A DNA stretch of 38,712 nt from Bacteroidales bacterium (GTDB lineage Bacteria > Bacteroidota > Bacteroidia > Bacteroidales > VadinHA17). Below the pieces are notes generated by a model. That model was not told where the DNA came from, did not search any database, and was given only the letters and a program-made list of their open reading frames with translations. Each line of letters opens with the position of its first letter. The first letter of the stretch is position 1. The DNA lies in assembly GCA_024763075.1 (NCBI GenBank), contig JANTGF010000040.1, positions 1-38,712 of the forward strand, in the 5' to 3' direction. Positions 24,877 through 32,245 of this stretch are shown here, piece by piece. Position numbers and translations under genes: made by a program.

Positions 24877-25488
24877 TTATCTATTTATTATTTCCAATTG
24901 AGCAAAACCGTGCATGACAATCTGCGATTCATATTTCAATTTATTTTTGATTGCAAATAGCTTCAGGTATTGGTTCTTTGACCAAAGCAAAGCACGATTT
25001 TTCGTAGCACGGTACCAAACATAAATGCCTCTGTTTTCTATAGAAAAGAAACGTCTGGTTAGCTCTATAATATTCCCTTTTCCGGTAGGTGTAAGGATGA
25101 TCAATTTACCATTATCTTTCAAAACCTGTAAAGAATCCATGAGCATATGATTTATTTCTTTCTCTTTCATGTGAAATAATACGCTGCAAATAGTCACATA
25201 ATTAAAGCTGCCTTTCTCAAAGGGATATTTTTCCCCGGCAGAAATATGATGTAGTTTGGTACGCGTATTTATCAACTTCTCTTCAGCTTCTCTAAGCATG
25301 TCAGAGTTTGTATCTGTTCCTGTACCGCTCACGTTTTTTTCCCGGGAAAGAATTTCCAGCATTTTTCCCGAGCCTGTTCCAATATCCAATAGATTTGAGC
25401 CGTTTTCAATTTCATCTATTACAGGATTCAGAAATTGCCTGTACCAGGGTGCCTCCTGTAAGTTTGAGAAGAATTTAGAAAATTTCAT
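24877..25488 (-). CDS. Class I SAM-dependent methyltransferase
   Basis: A 203-residue methyltransferase. Motif I is LLDIGTGSGKML at about 34-45, followed by TGTDTNSDML (motif II region), YPFEKGSFNYVTICSVLFHM (motifs III-IV) and LIILTPTGKG (motif V). The C-terminus ESQIVMHGFAQLEIINR is short. It resembles the UbiE/Methyltransf_11 small-molecule group; acceptor unknown. It lies between the Rrf2 regulator (43 bp upstream) and the NmrA gene (22 bp downstream), with its own copy of the shared operator-like motif in the upstream gap. Confidence 0.85.
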   Translation of the reverse strand: MKFSKFFSNLQEAPWYRQFLNPVIDEIENGSNLLDIGTGSGKMLEILSREKNVSGTGTDTNSDMLREAEEKLINTRTKLHHISAGEKYPFEKGSFNYVTICSVLFHMKEKEINHMLMDSLQVLKDNGKLIILTPTGKGNIIELTRRFFSIENRGIYVWYRATKNRALLWSKNQYLKLFAIKNKLKYESQIVMHGFAQLEIINR

Positions 25489-25497
25489 AGTTTTTAC

Positions 25498-25522
25498 GAT
25501 ATATCATGTATATTTAGTTTGC
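25498..25522 (-). promoter_or_regulatory. Operator-like motif before the methyltransferase gene
   Basis: The plus strand contains GATATATCATG followed by TATATTTAGTTTGC. The same TATATTTAGTTTGC 14-mer, also preceded by GATATA, occurs before the Rrf2 gene at 25974-25987. ATATACATGATAT on the minus strand is a near palindrome. Binding by the Rrf2 protein is inferred. Confidence 0.5.
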
Positions 25523-25531
25523 TCAAAAAAA

Positions 25532-25960
25532 TTATTCGTTCATTTCAATTAATATTTCTTCTATGGTCTTTCTTGATAATTCCTTTTTTAGCTTATTTTC
25601 AGCATTTGTTAAAATATTTTTTATTGATTTTTGGGCATTATCAGGTCTTTTACCTTCTGCTAAAATGTTAAACGAAGTATGAAACAAGGGCTTCCCCTTT
25701 TCCATGGCTTCTAAAATTTCCAATACGGTAATTTTAGATGGGTCTTTCAATAATCTGATTCCACCTTGCTTCCCTTCTTTGGTTTCAATAATTTTAGCCA
25801 TGTACAGGTTTTGTAGAATCTTTACTAAAGTAGGTTTCGGAATGCTTAAATATTTTGAAATATCTGCCGTTGACAAAAATTCAAATTGATTATGTCTGAT
25901 CTTATCAGAGATAAAGATGACTACAAGTATCGATTTAGTAAAGGATAATGAATAACTCAT
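25532..25960 (-). CDS. Rrf2-family transcriptional regulator (cysteine-free)
   Basis: A 142-residue winged-helix protein of the Rrf2 family: FTKSILVVIFIS helix 1, then FLSTADISKYLSIPKPTLVKIL (recognition helix about 36-50), the wing ETKEGKQGGIRLLKDPSKI, and VLEILEAMEKG dimer helix, all in standard order. It contains no cysteine, so it cannot carry the three-Cys Fe-S cluster of IscR/NsrR and belongs with YwnA-like members that sense differently. First gene of the operon with methyltransferase and NmrA protein. A promoter with embedded operator-like sequence precedes it and is repeated before the methyltransferase, suggesting auto-repression and control of the operon. Confidence 0.88.
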   Translation of the reverse strand: MSYSLSFTKSILVVIFISDKIRHNQFEFLSTADISKYLSIPKPTLVKILQNLYMAKIIETKEGKQGGIRLLKDPSKITVLEILEAMEKGKPLFHTSFNILAEGKRPDNAQKSIKNILTNAENKLKKELSRKTIEEILIEMNE

Positions 25961-25964
25961 ACGT

Positions 25965-26000
25965 GATATACAATATATTTAGTTTGCAAATATATACAAA
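25965..26000 (-). promoter_or_regulatory. Promoter/operator of the Rrf2 operon
   Basis: On the minus strand TTTG (26000-25997), a 19-nt spacer and TATATTG (25977-25971, one base short of TAnnTTTG) make a Bacteroidota-type promoter 10 bp before the ATG. The -7 region lies inside GATATACAATATATTTAGTTTGC-like sequence (25965-25987), shared with the gap before the methyltransferase gene, so a bound repressor would block the promoter. Confidence 0.5.
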
Positions 26001-26099
26001 TTTTTTTACCCTGCAAGTTTTTTGCTTTTTCATAGTTTGTCTTTTGGCTTTACCGTTGGCTTGCGCGAATTGTTAATGTGTCTGGCTGTGTGTGCCGGC

Positions 26100-28454
26100 T
26101 TAAAAAATCCCTGATTTTTCACCTTCTTCCTTAAAACTTTTCTTTTCTTTCTGTTTATGTATTTTCCCTTTATTGAATCTATAGTTTACCTTGAACAATA
26201 TGATGTTTTTCAGAAAGCTAATATCTGTTTCCTGAGTTCTTGAATAATCTGGTGTTTTTATATAATTCTCCGATTTGTAATCAACTAAAAAATCAATTGG
26301 CAACACATAACCAATCATAATATTTAATCTCTTTTTCATAAAAGGTTTACTGAGAAATATCATCCAAAAATCATTGGCACTAGTATTGTATCCTTGAGCA
26401 ATTATATTTTTACTCATGTTTTTTTGAAATAACAATCCTGCTACATTACCATTGTTTTTGTCGGCATAAATTAATTGTGTAGAGTTCGTCCAGTCAATAA
26501 GGCTATTCATTGTTTTATTATATTCAATCTTGCTTTTGTAAACATCAAAGCCGGATTGTAGAATAATCTTTTTAGAGAATGGTATTGTCAGGTTGAGTTT
26601 TAGTCCAACATTTTGAAAACAGGCACCATTGTCATAGCTGTATGCAAAAATACTATCATTCAAAGTTTCCCCTATTTCTACAATATAATCATTTGAGAAA
26701 CTAAAATATGGTTCAATAGCAATTAATCCGTGATAAATTGTTGACCTTAGCGACAAGCGATTATAAACATAAGGTTTTAATTTAGGATTACCATATTTGA
26801 TTGTATTTGGATCAATGATTATTGCATTTGGGTCTGTTTGTTTCATTGTTGGGTAGTTACCTTTCGACCTGTATTTTAAAGTAAGTTTGAAGTTTTCTGA
26901 TACTGAATAGAAAAAATCCAAATGTGGCTGAAATATTGAATAGTTCTGCTTGTGTTTCTCATCTGTTTTAATGCTATTCTCCGCTGACAAACCTGCTTTT
27001 ACAGATAAAGATTTATTTAATTTCCACGATACATAGGAATAAAATAAATGTCTGGTTTCTTTTGTATAGTAATCTTGTTTTTGTATGGAACTTAAAGTAT
27101 TGTCCATTGTGTAATTATGCCTAATATCATACCATTTGGTTCCATAACCAAGTTGTAAATTAAGGTTTTTTCTAAGAGTACGGTTATATTCAAAAAATGA
27201 GTTGATGCGGTAGTTTTTACTATATAGAAATTCATTTGTTATTGAATGGTCTTTTGTTATAGTATTATCATAAATGTTATCTTCGTTGGAAAAATTAAAA
27301 CTTACTTCAAGTCTGTCGTTTTTACTTAGGTTCCCCGTGTAAAAGAGTGAACCATAAAGATTTTTACTCTTTTTTGTATTGGTGTTGATATAGGCGTAAG
27401 AATCAGTTGTTAAACTATTTTGAGTAGTAGTTGAATTATATTCTGTGGAATTCTCAAATATCAGCGGATAATCAGAATAATTACCTTCAAAACTTATTGT
27501 GTGTTTTGGGTTTATATAATAATCTGCACCAACAGTATAGGAGTTTCCAATTTCGTGAATAATTGTATTTGGCTCATTTTTATTCAGTGCTTTTTCACTT
27601 ATTGCATAATCGGAATATTCAGTTACTGATGATGAAATGAGGTGAAAATCGTTGTAATAGTTTTTAAATTGACCGTAAGCATTAATTTTATTATAAGTGT
27701 AGTTATAAGTAATATCAATATCATTCAAAGGTAAAAGATATTTACCGCCGTCAAGGTCTAAAAGTACTTTGTCATTAATATAAAGCTCGTTTCCCTGATA
27801 ATCGTTTCTTAATATGATATTTATTATTGCATAATATCCTTCCAAAGCATATCTCCCTCCAGGATCTCTAAGCACTTCAATTTTTTTTATCCTGTCAGGT
27901 GATAGGTTTTGAATATAATCCTTGTTTTTCTCAAGACCATTTACCAGAAAAACAATATTACTGCGGTTGTCAACTTTTACTAAATTATTAAACCTATCGT
28001 AGGATATTCCATTTAACCTTTCTAAAAGTTCTTTGGTATTTGATGTTCCCGCTTTTTCTTTTACTGTAGCAATAAAAACATCTTTATCAATTTTAAAAGT
28101 TTTACTGGAAGCTGATATTACTACTTCCTGAAGTTGTTTTGAGTCAGGTTTTAAACGTATATTACCTAAAAAAACATCTCGATTTAAAACATCGACTGAT
28201 GTAGTGTCGCTAACATATCCAACATAACTACAAACCAAATTATAACTCCCGTTATTTAAAGGAATATTGAAGTACCCTTTGCTATTTGTAACCGCACCTG
28301 TAATTAAACTGTCACTTTCAGAAAGAACTGTTATTGTAGCATATTCAATATTATTGTTTGATTTTGCTTCTTTTATATGACCTGATAATGTAATCTTTTG
28401 TGCGAATGACAAAAAACCAATTCCAGCTAATACAATTGTAATTATTAATCTCAT
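26100..28454 (-). CDS. Outer-membrane beta-barrel protein (TonB receptor-like, OMP_b-brl_3 type)
   Basis: A 784-residue outer-membrane protein. A signal peptide (cleavage after LSFAQ) is followed by a carboxypeptidase-regulatory-like domain (SGHIKEAKSNNNIEYATI, NSKGYFNIPL) and a plug-like domain: LQEVVISASSKTFKID, KELLERLNGISYD, NIVFLVNGLEK and IKKIEVLRDPGGRYALEG. The barrel starts at about 230. The LERLNGIS and PGGRY pattern fits the Bacteroidota OMP_b-brl_3 subgroup rather than SusC. The C-terminus has an unusual basic tail (KGKIHKQKEKKSFKEEGEKSG) after the last barrel strand, which would project into the periplasm. It is divergent from the 7TM LuxR gene and shares a 44-bp upstream element with the 29.5-34.9 kb operon. 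A peptide or lipid ligand is possible but unsupported. Confidence 0.85.
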   Translation of the reverse strand: MRLIITIVLAGIGFLSFAQKITLSGHIKEAKSNNNIEYATITVLSESDSLITGAVTNSKGYFNIPLNNGSYNLVCSYVGYVSDTTSVDVLNRDVFLGNIRLKPDSKQLQEVVISASSKTFKIDKDVFIATVKEKAGTSNTKELLERLNGISYDRFNNLVKVDNRSNIVFLVNGLEKNKDYIQNLSPDRIKKIEVLRDPGGRYALEGYYAIINIILRNDYQGNELYINDKVLLDLDGGKYLLPLNDIDITYNYTYNKINAYGQFKNYYNDFHLISSSVTEYSDYAISEKALNKNEPNTIIHEIGNSYTVGADYYINPKHTISFEGNYSDYPLIFENSTEYNSTTTQNSLTTDSYAYINTNTKKSKNLYGSLFYTGNLSKNDRLEVSFNFSNEDNIYDNTITKDHSITNEFLYSKNYRINSFFEYNRTLRKNLNLQLGYGTKWYDIRHNYTMDNTLSSIQKQDYYTKETRHLFYSYVSWKLNKSLSVKAGLSAENSIKTDEKHKQNYSIFQPHLDFFYSVSENFKLTLKYRSKGNYPTMKQTDPNAIIIDPNTIKYGNPKLKPYVYNRLSLRSTIYHGLIAIEPYFSFSNDYIVEIGETLNDSIFAYSYDNGACFQNVGLKLNLTIPFSKKIILQSGFDVYKSKIEYNKTMNSLIDWTNSTQLIYADKNNGNVAGLLFQKNMSKNIIAQGYNTSANDFWMIFLSKPFMKKRLNIMIGYVLPIDFLVDYKSENYIKTPDYSRTQETDISFLKNIILFKVNYRFNKGKIHKQKEKKSFKEEGEKSGIF

Positions 28455-28479
28455 TATGTATGATTTAGTTTATTTGCAA

Positions 28480-28487
28480 CAAAAATA
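28480..28487 (-). promoter_or_regulatory. -7 box of the outer-membrane barrel gene
   Basis: Minus-strand TATTTTTG, a perfect TAnnTTTG, 25 nt before the ATG at 28454. The CCCC end of the shared 44-bp element begins exactly 23 nt upstream of it, the same distance as in the 34.9 kb promoter. Confidence 0.5.
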
Positions 28488-28510
28488 TTGTGGCAGGTAC
28501 TCTAAATTAA

Positions 28511-28554
28511 CCCCTAAAAGGGTGATTTGTAAAAATCCATACTTATGGGGGGTG
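28511..28554. promoter_or_regulatory. Shared 44-bp promoter element, copy 1
   Basis: Begins CCCCTAAAAG and ends ATGGGGGGTG, with an internal AAATCC and ACTT. An ungapped alignment to 34947-34990 matches at about 30 of 44 positions, including both ends. The ends are roughly complementary (CCCCTAAAAG versus CTTATGGGG), suggesting a dyad. It lies in the divergent spacer and could serve both the barrel gene and the 7TM LuxR gene. Confidence 0.6.
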
Positions 28555-28606
28555 AAATTTTGGAGTTTTTATAAAAGATAAATTTCAGAAGAAGGTAAAA
28601 ATCAAG

Positions 28607-28614
28607 TAGTTTTG
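28607..28614 (+). promoter_or_regulatory. -7 box of the 7TM LuxR gene
   Basis: TAGTTTTG, a perfect TAnnTTTG, ends 4 nt before the ATG at 28619; a TTTC (28583-28586) lies at -33 distance with a 20-nt spacer. The mRNA would be leaderless or nearly so. Confidence 0.4.
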
Positions 28615-28618
28615 CACC

Positions 28619-29557
28619 ATGAATTTATTTATAACAATTTCAATGGTTCTTACCCTTGTTGTAAGTTTTATACCGATTATATTAATCGTTTATAAAAAAC
28701 AACAACATGAGAAATTATCCAAAACACTTTTGAGTACAATTATTTCGTTTAACTCAATTTGGTATACTGTTTTATTAATCGAATTTGCACAATCAATTCT
28801 TACATTTAATTTGAATTCAGAAACAGCTGTAAATGTTATCTCTGTAACCCTAATGTTTATAATAAGGTTTATATATCTTTATTATTTTATGAAATTATTC
28901 CAATTACTATTAGATTTAAAACTTGCGAAAGGTTCTAAAAACGCTTTTTTAATATTTGGTATTGCTGTACTTGGCATATGGATTCTTGGCTTGTTGGAAT
29001 TTTTTATTTTAGGCAGTCATGTGCTTACAAGCAATCTTCTTTTATACACAGATATTTTGATTTTCTTTATCGTCATAATTTCAAGCGTATACATAATATA
29101 TCAAACGAAGTTTATTTATGAACAAAATTTTAGAAAAGCGATTAAATTATTAGTATTAATTTTTCTTATTCCAATGGGTTTGGGCTTTTTAAAATGGCTT
29201 GCCGGAAATATTATTGATGAGAGTACCTTTATCGAAAAATTAAGCATTCCTTTCCTTGTATTTTTGATGAACGGAATGATGATCATTTGGCTAATATTTT
29301 ACAGTAACAAGGTCAATAATTTTAAAGTATTGGGAAATGAAAAATCAGAAAATAAAACTGAAGATTTAATCCAGAAATATGGTATTTCAAAACGTGAAAT
29401 GGAAGTAATTGAATTAATATGCGAAGGCTGCTCTAATAAAGAAATTGCTGACAGGTTATTTATTTCTGTAGATACTGTTAAAGACCATAATTCGAGAATT
29501 TACCTTAAAACAGAAGTTAAAAACAGAACTCAATTGGCAAAGCTATTTTTGGAATAA
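28619..29557 (+). CDS. Seven-TM membrane-embedded LuxR-type transcription factor
   Basis: A 312-residue one-component regulator. Seven hydrophobic segments at about 3-24, 37-60, 71-98, 109-131, 140-161, 173-193 and 208-228 are followed by a cytoplasmic linker and a C-terminal LuxR/GerE HTH (about 253-312): [27 protein letters not shown] and [23 protein letters not shown]. The HTH follows the family pattern closely. No receiver, kinase or autoinducer domain is present, so the membrane region itself probably senses a ligand or envelope state. It diverges from the beta-barrel gene and converges on the six-gene operon, overlapping its last gene by 15 bp. The shared 44-bp element upstream of both targets is its most likely binding site (inferred). 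Confidence 0.88.
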   Translation: MNLFITISMVLTLVVSFIPIILIVYKKQQHEKLSKTLLSTIISFNSIWYTVLLIEFAQSILTFNLNSETAVNVISVTLMFIIRFIYLYYFMKLFQLLLDLKLAKGSKNAFLIFGIAVLGIWILGLLEFFILGSHVLTSNLLLYTDILIFFIVIISSVYIIYQTKFIYEQNFRKAIKLLVLIFLIPMGLGFLKWLAGNIIDESTFIEKLSIPFLVFLMNGMMIIWLIFYSNKVNNFKVLGNEKSENKTEDLIQKYGISKREMEVIELICEGCSNKEIADRLFISVDTVKDHNSRIYLKTEVKNRTQLAKLFLE

Positions 29558-29932
29558 ATTTGATTTTCTCATAAAATAGATAAGCATGGGAATGCTTGCT
29601 AATATAAATACTGCCCTATGCTCACCAGCTGTTCTTATATGTTTGGGGTCGAACTTTAAAACCCCCAAAACCAAAGCGGCAGGAACAGAAAGAATGGCAT
29701 GAATTATCCAACTTACCGGAACTGCTAATATTTTAAAAATAAGGCTTGCCTTTTTTTGAAAAGTAAAAATCATTAGTGCAATAAACAAAAACAGGATAGT
29801 GGTGTTTATCCACCATTCTGTAATAGATGAATATAAAAATATCTTTGCACATTTAGTATTGATTGTTAGTAATATAAAATATGAAACAATAAAGATGGTT
29901 TGATTTCTCATTTTTGTTTCAATCCATATCAT
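29543..29932 (-). CDS. Small polytopic membrane protein
   Basis: A 129-residue membrane protein with hydrophobic stretches at about 12-25, 40-56, 64-92 and 108-121, joined by short loops including GEHRAVF and ending in RKSNLFQK. I do not recognise the family. The ATG at 29932 overlaps the isochorismatase-like gene by 14 bp; an ATG at 29911 ([12 protein letters not shown]) would start 7 nt after that stop and is equally plausible. Last gene of the six-gene operon, with its end overlapping the convergent 7TM LuxR gene by 15 bp. Confidence 0.65.
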   Translation of the reverse strand: MIWIETKMRNQTIFIVSYFILLTINTKCAKIFLYSSITEWWINTTILFLFIALMIFTFQKKASLIFKILAVPVSWIIHAILSVPAALVLGVLKFDPKHIRTAGEHRAVFILASIPMLIYFMRKSNLFQK

Positions 29933-30623
29933 GGTTGTATGTTAATGCAAGGCTATCCATACAAACAAGTTGTGCTCCCCGTTTTTCGAATTCAATAAAC
30001 ATACTATCTTTCATTTCAATTGATTCGGACAAAACAGCTTCCCTTATTAAACTGATTTTATAGTTCCTGTTTTGAGCAGCTTGTGTCGTAATATTAATAC
30101 AATGAGCTGCGTCAAGTCCAACTATATACAGTTTATTTATTTTTTTGTTAACAAGGATTTTATCAAGATTTGTATATGCAAATGCATCATTTCTGCTTTT
30201 AACAATTTCAATATTTGTTTGCATTTCCAGTCGTTTATCAAACTTTGAGCCTATGCTTCCTTTGGCATATGAGTTATTTAATAAGTTAATCAATGGATTT
30301 GAGATTTCACTTCTAATATAAATAATAGGCAGATTATGCTCATTGAAAAACCTTGAGACCTTATTAATATTATCGATGGACTTATCTGATTTATCAATAT
30401 AATGCTGATTAAGGGAAACCGTTCCTGTGGTAGCCTCCTGAATGTCAATAACAAGCAGTGCAGGGTGGGCAACTTCACCTTGTTCAATGGGTATTCCTTC
30501 AGAAATTTTTGATGCATTTTTTTCAAAAATTATCAGGTTAATTATCAATATTAAAATAAATAGGATAATTGCTCCGACAGTGCTTAAAATTATTTTTATA
30601 ATTATTCCTTTCTTCTTTGCCAT
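29919..30623 (-). CDS. Membrane-anchored isochorismatase-like cysteine hydrolase
   Basis: A 234-residue protein of the isochorismatase-like (cysteine amidohydrolase) family with an N-terminal membrane anchor at about 7-33. The catalytic triad is D60 (ALLVIDIQ), K142 (VKSRNDAF) and C175 (GLDAAHCINITT), with the TTQAAQNRNY helix after the Cys as usual. Family members hydrolyse isochorismate, nicotinamide or N-carbamoyl compounds; substrate cannot be read from the sequence. The ATG at 30623, one base after the CMD stop, is preferred to an upstream TTG at 30644. The anchor is unusual for a normally cytosolic family. By the positive-inside rule (AKKKG before the helix) the catalytic domain would lie in the periplasm. 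Confidence 0.8.
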   Translation of the reverse strand: MAKKKGIIIKIILSTVGAIILFILILIINLIIFEKNASKISEGIPIEQGEVAHPALLVIDIQEATTGTVSLNQHYIDKSDKSIDNINKVSRFFNEHNLPIIYIRSEISNPLINLLNNSYAKGSIGSKFDKRLEMQTNIEIVKSRNDAFAYTNLDKILVNKKINKLYIVGLDAAHCINITTQAAQNRNYKISLIREAVLSESIEMKDSMFIEFEKRGAQLVCMDSLALTYNHDMD

Positions 30624-30624
30624 T

Positions 30625-30942
30625 TTACAAGTTTTTTTTGTCAAAAATTTCTAAAGCCTCAGGCAAATAGTTACTAATTCCTTTTAATCCATTTACCGTT
30701 AAAGATAGTATTATTGTATCTTTAATCTCATCCCTGGTTGCCCCGGCTGCTTTGGCCATAGGAACATGATATTTAATGGCATTTCTGTCATCGGTTACAA
30801 CCTTCATTGCAATATAAATTAGTTGTTTGGTTTTGGCATCAAGGCCATTTGATTCAATTAATGCATTTATAACTTCTGCATAAGCTTTTTGCACATTAGG
30901 AGCTTCTTTTTTGAAGATTTCTATTGGATTTTTCTTGTTCAT
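30625..30942 (-). CDS. Carboxymuconolactone decarboxylase-family protein lacking CxxC
   Basis: A 105-residue all-helical protein of the CMD/AhpD-like superfamily: LDAKTKQLIYIAMKVV, then YHVPMAKAAGATRDEIKDTIILS, the standard helix-turn pattern, ending near VNGLKGISNYLPEAL. The AhpD-type CxxC before the conserved His is replaced (DDRNAIKYH), so thiol-dependent peroxidase activity is unlikely; decarboxylase-like or binding roles remain possible. Third from the end of the operon, 48 bp after the aspartyl protease gene and directly before the isochorismatase-like gene. Confidence 0.8.
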   Translation of the reverse strand: MNKKNPIEIFKKEAPNVQKAYAEVINALIESNGLDAKTKQLIYIAMKVVTDDRNAIKYHVPMAKAAGATRDEIKDTIILSLTVNGLKGISNYLPEALEIFDKKNL

Positions 30943-30990
30943 GATGATATTTTTTGTTAATAAAAATTAAAAATAGAGAATAAGTCATGA

Positions 30991-32238
30991 TTAAAATAGA
31001 TTATAACTTATAAGTATGAATTCTCTGCTTTTTCCTGCTTTTTCTATCCTTAATTTAAGCATTCTATCTTTATTTAATTCCGGCTCTGAAATTTTATAAA
31101 TAAGTTTATTTAAATCTTCTGTCGTAAGTGAACTGATCTTAATACCATCAACAGCAATAATATTATCGTCAATATTAAGTCCTTCTCTCGCTGCCAATGA
31201 ATTATTAAAGATTGACTTTACGAACAGTTTGCCATTCTTTACTTCGCAAGTGAACCCAAAAGTTCTTTTATTAGAAGGCAAATTGAAATTGTTTTGTTCT
31301 TTCAAATAAATGTTGTTGTCCAGCCAATCAATTGTTGTAATAAAATTTTTCATAAACCCAATTCCAATAGAACCTTTGGATTCTTGCTTGATTATTTTAG
31401 GATTGTATGCTATTATTGGAATATGATAGTACTTTTTATTTCCAATTAGTATGGAATCCAATAGAACATAATAGTGTGTTTCAATGCTGTCCAGGTCTTG
31501 TCTGTTTATTGGTATTGCAAGTTTAATTGTCCATGGAACCGCATCTCCATTTTCAATTTTCTTTTCTATTGATGGTGAAATAGCATTGATAAATCCATCA
31601 TTTCCGGTATCAAATTCTGCATTAACCGTGTCATTATTTACCATTAAAAAAGTATTTGGTGAACCTTGAACAGGTTTGGGGGTAAATTGTAGTTTAATGG
31701 CATTTTCAATATTTTCAAGTCCTTCTTTTTCATTTGTTATGGTTAGTAAAGTATCCTTGAAACCAAATTGCCAAATACATTTCTTCATTAGATTTGCTCC
31801 AAGAATACCATCAATTTTGTACTTTAATAATGGATTTGAATTATCTGACTTCATTGACATAGCACCAATATCAAGGAAAATTACACTACCAAGCCTAATA
31901 GTATTGAATTTAGGATATACAGGAAGGAAGAATGTTTTTTCAAAAGCTTTGCCTAACTGTGCACTTCTGTCTAAAGTATCAGGTTTTATTTCGTTTAAAA
32001 CATAATCGTAAAATAAACAAGGTGAATATGTATCAACTAATAATTCATAATCTTTACCTGCGATATTAGAATTTATAAAGATTCGGTTCTCCGAAAGTTG
32101 AAATTTTACTTTGTCCGTAAAATTACTGGATTGTACAGATCCGCCATCCAGTCTTTGCATAAAATCGGGGAGTTGGGCCTTGCAAATGGTTGATATTAAT
32201 AAGCTCAGGCAAATAATTATTTTAAATAAATATTTCAT
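30991..32238 (-). CDS. Exported retropepsin-like aspartyl protease with PDZ domain
   Basis: A 415-residue exported protein. A signal peptide (MKYLFKIIICLSLLIS, cleavage near KAQ) precedes two clan AA aspartyl protease-like lobes: D69 in LLVDTYSPC, with DGILGANLM after it, and D210 in NAEFDTGNDGF. The first motif has DTYS instead of DT(G/S)(A/S), the second a good DTG, so activity is likely but not certain. A PDZ domain at about 325-412 contains VKSIFNNSLAAREGLNIDDNIIAVDG. Location periplasmic or outer membrane. It follows the S41-like protease with a 7-bp gap and is third in the operon, so the two proteases probably act on the same substrates. Confidence 0.82.
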   Translation of the reverse strand: MKYLFKIIICLSLLISTICKAQLPDFMQRLDGGSVQSSNFTDKVKFQLSENRIFINSNIAGKDYELLVDTYSPCLFYDYVLNEIKPDTLDRSAQLGKAFEKTFFLPVYPKFNTIRLGSVIFLDIGAMSMKSDNSNPLLKYKIDGILGANLMKKCIWQFGFKDTLLTITNEKEGLENIENAIKLQFTPKPVQGSPNTFLMVNNDTVNAEFDTGNDGFINAISPSIEKKIENGDAVPWTIKLAIPINRQDLDSIETHYYVLLDSILIGNKKYYHIPIIAYNPKIIKQESKGSIGIGFMKNFITTIDWLDNNIYLKEQNNFNLPSNKRTFGFTCEVKNGKLFVKSIFNNSLAAREGLNIDDNIIAVDGIKISSLTTEDLNKLIYKISEPELNKDRMLKLRIEKAGKSREFILISYNLF

Positions 32239-32245
32239 GTTTCCC

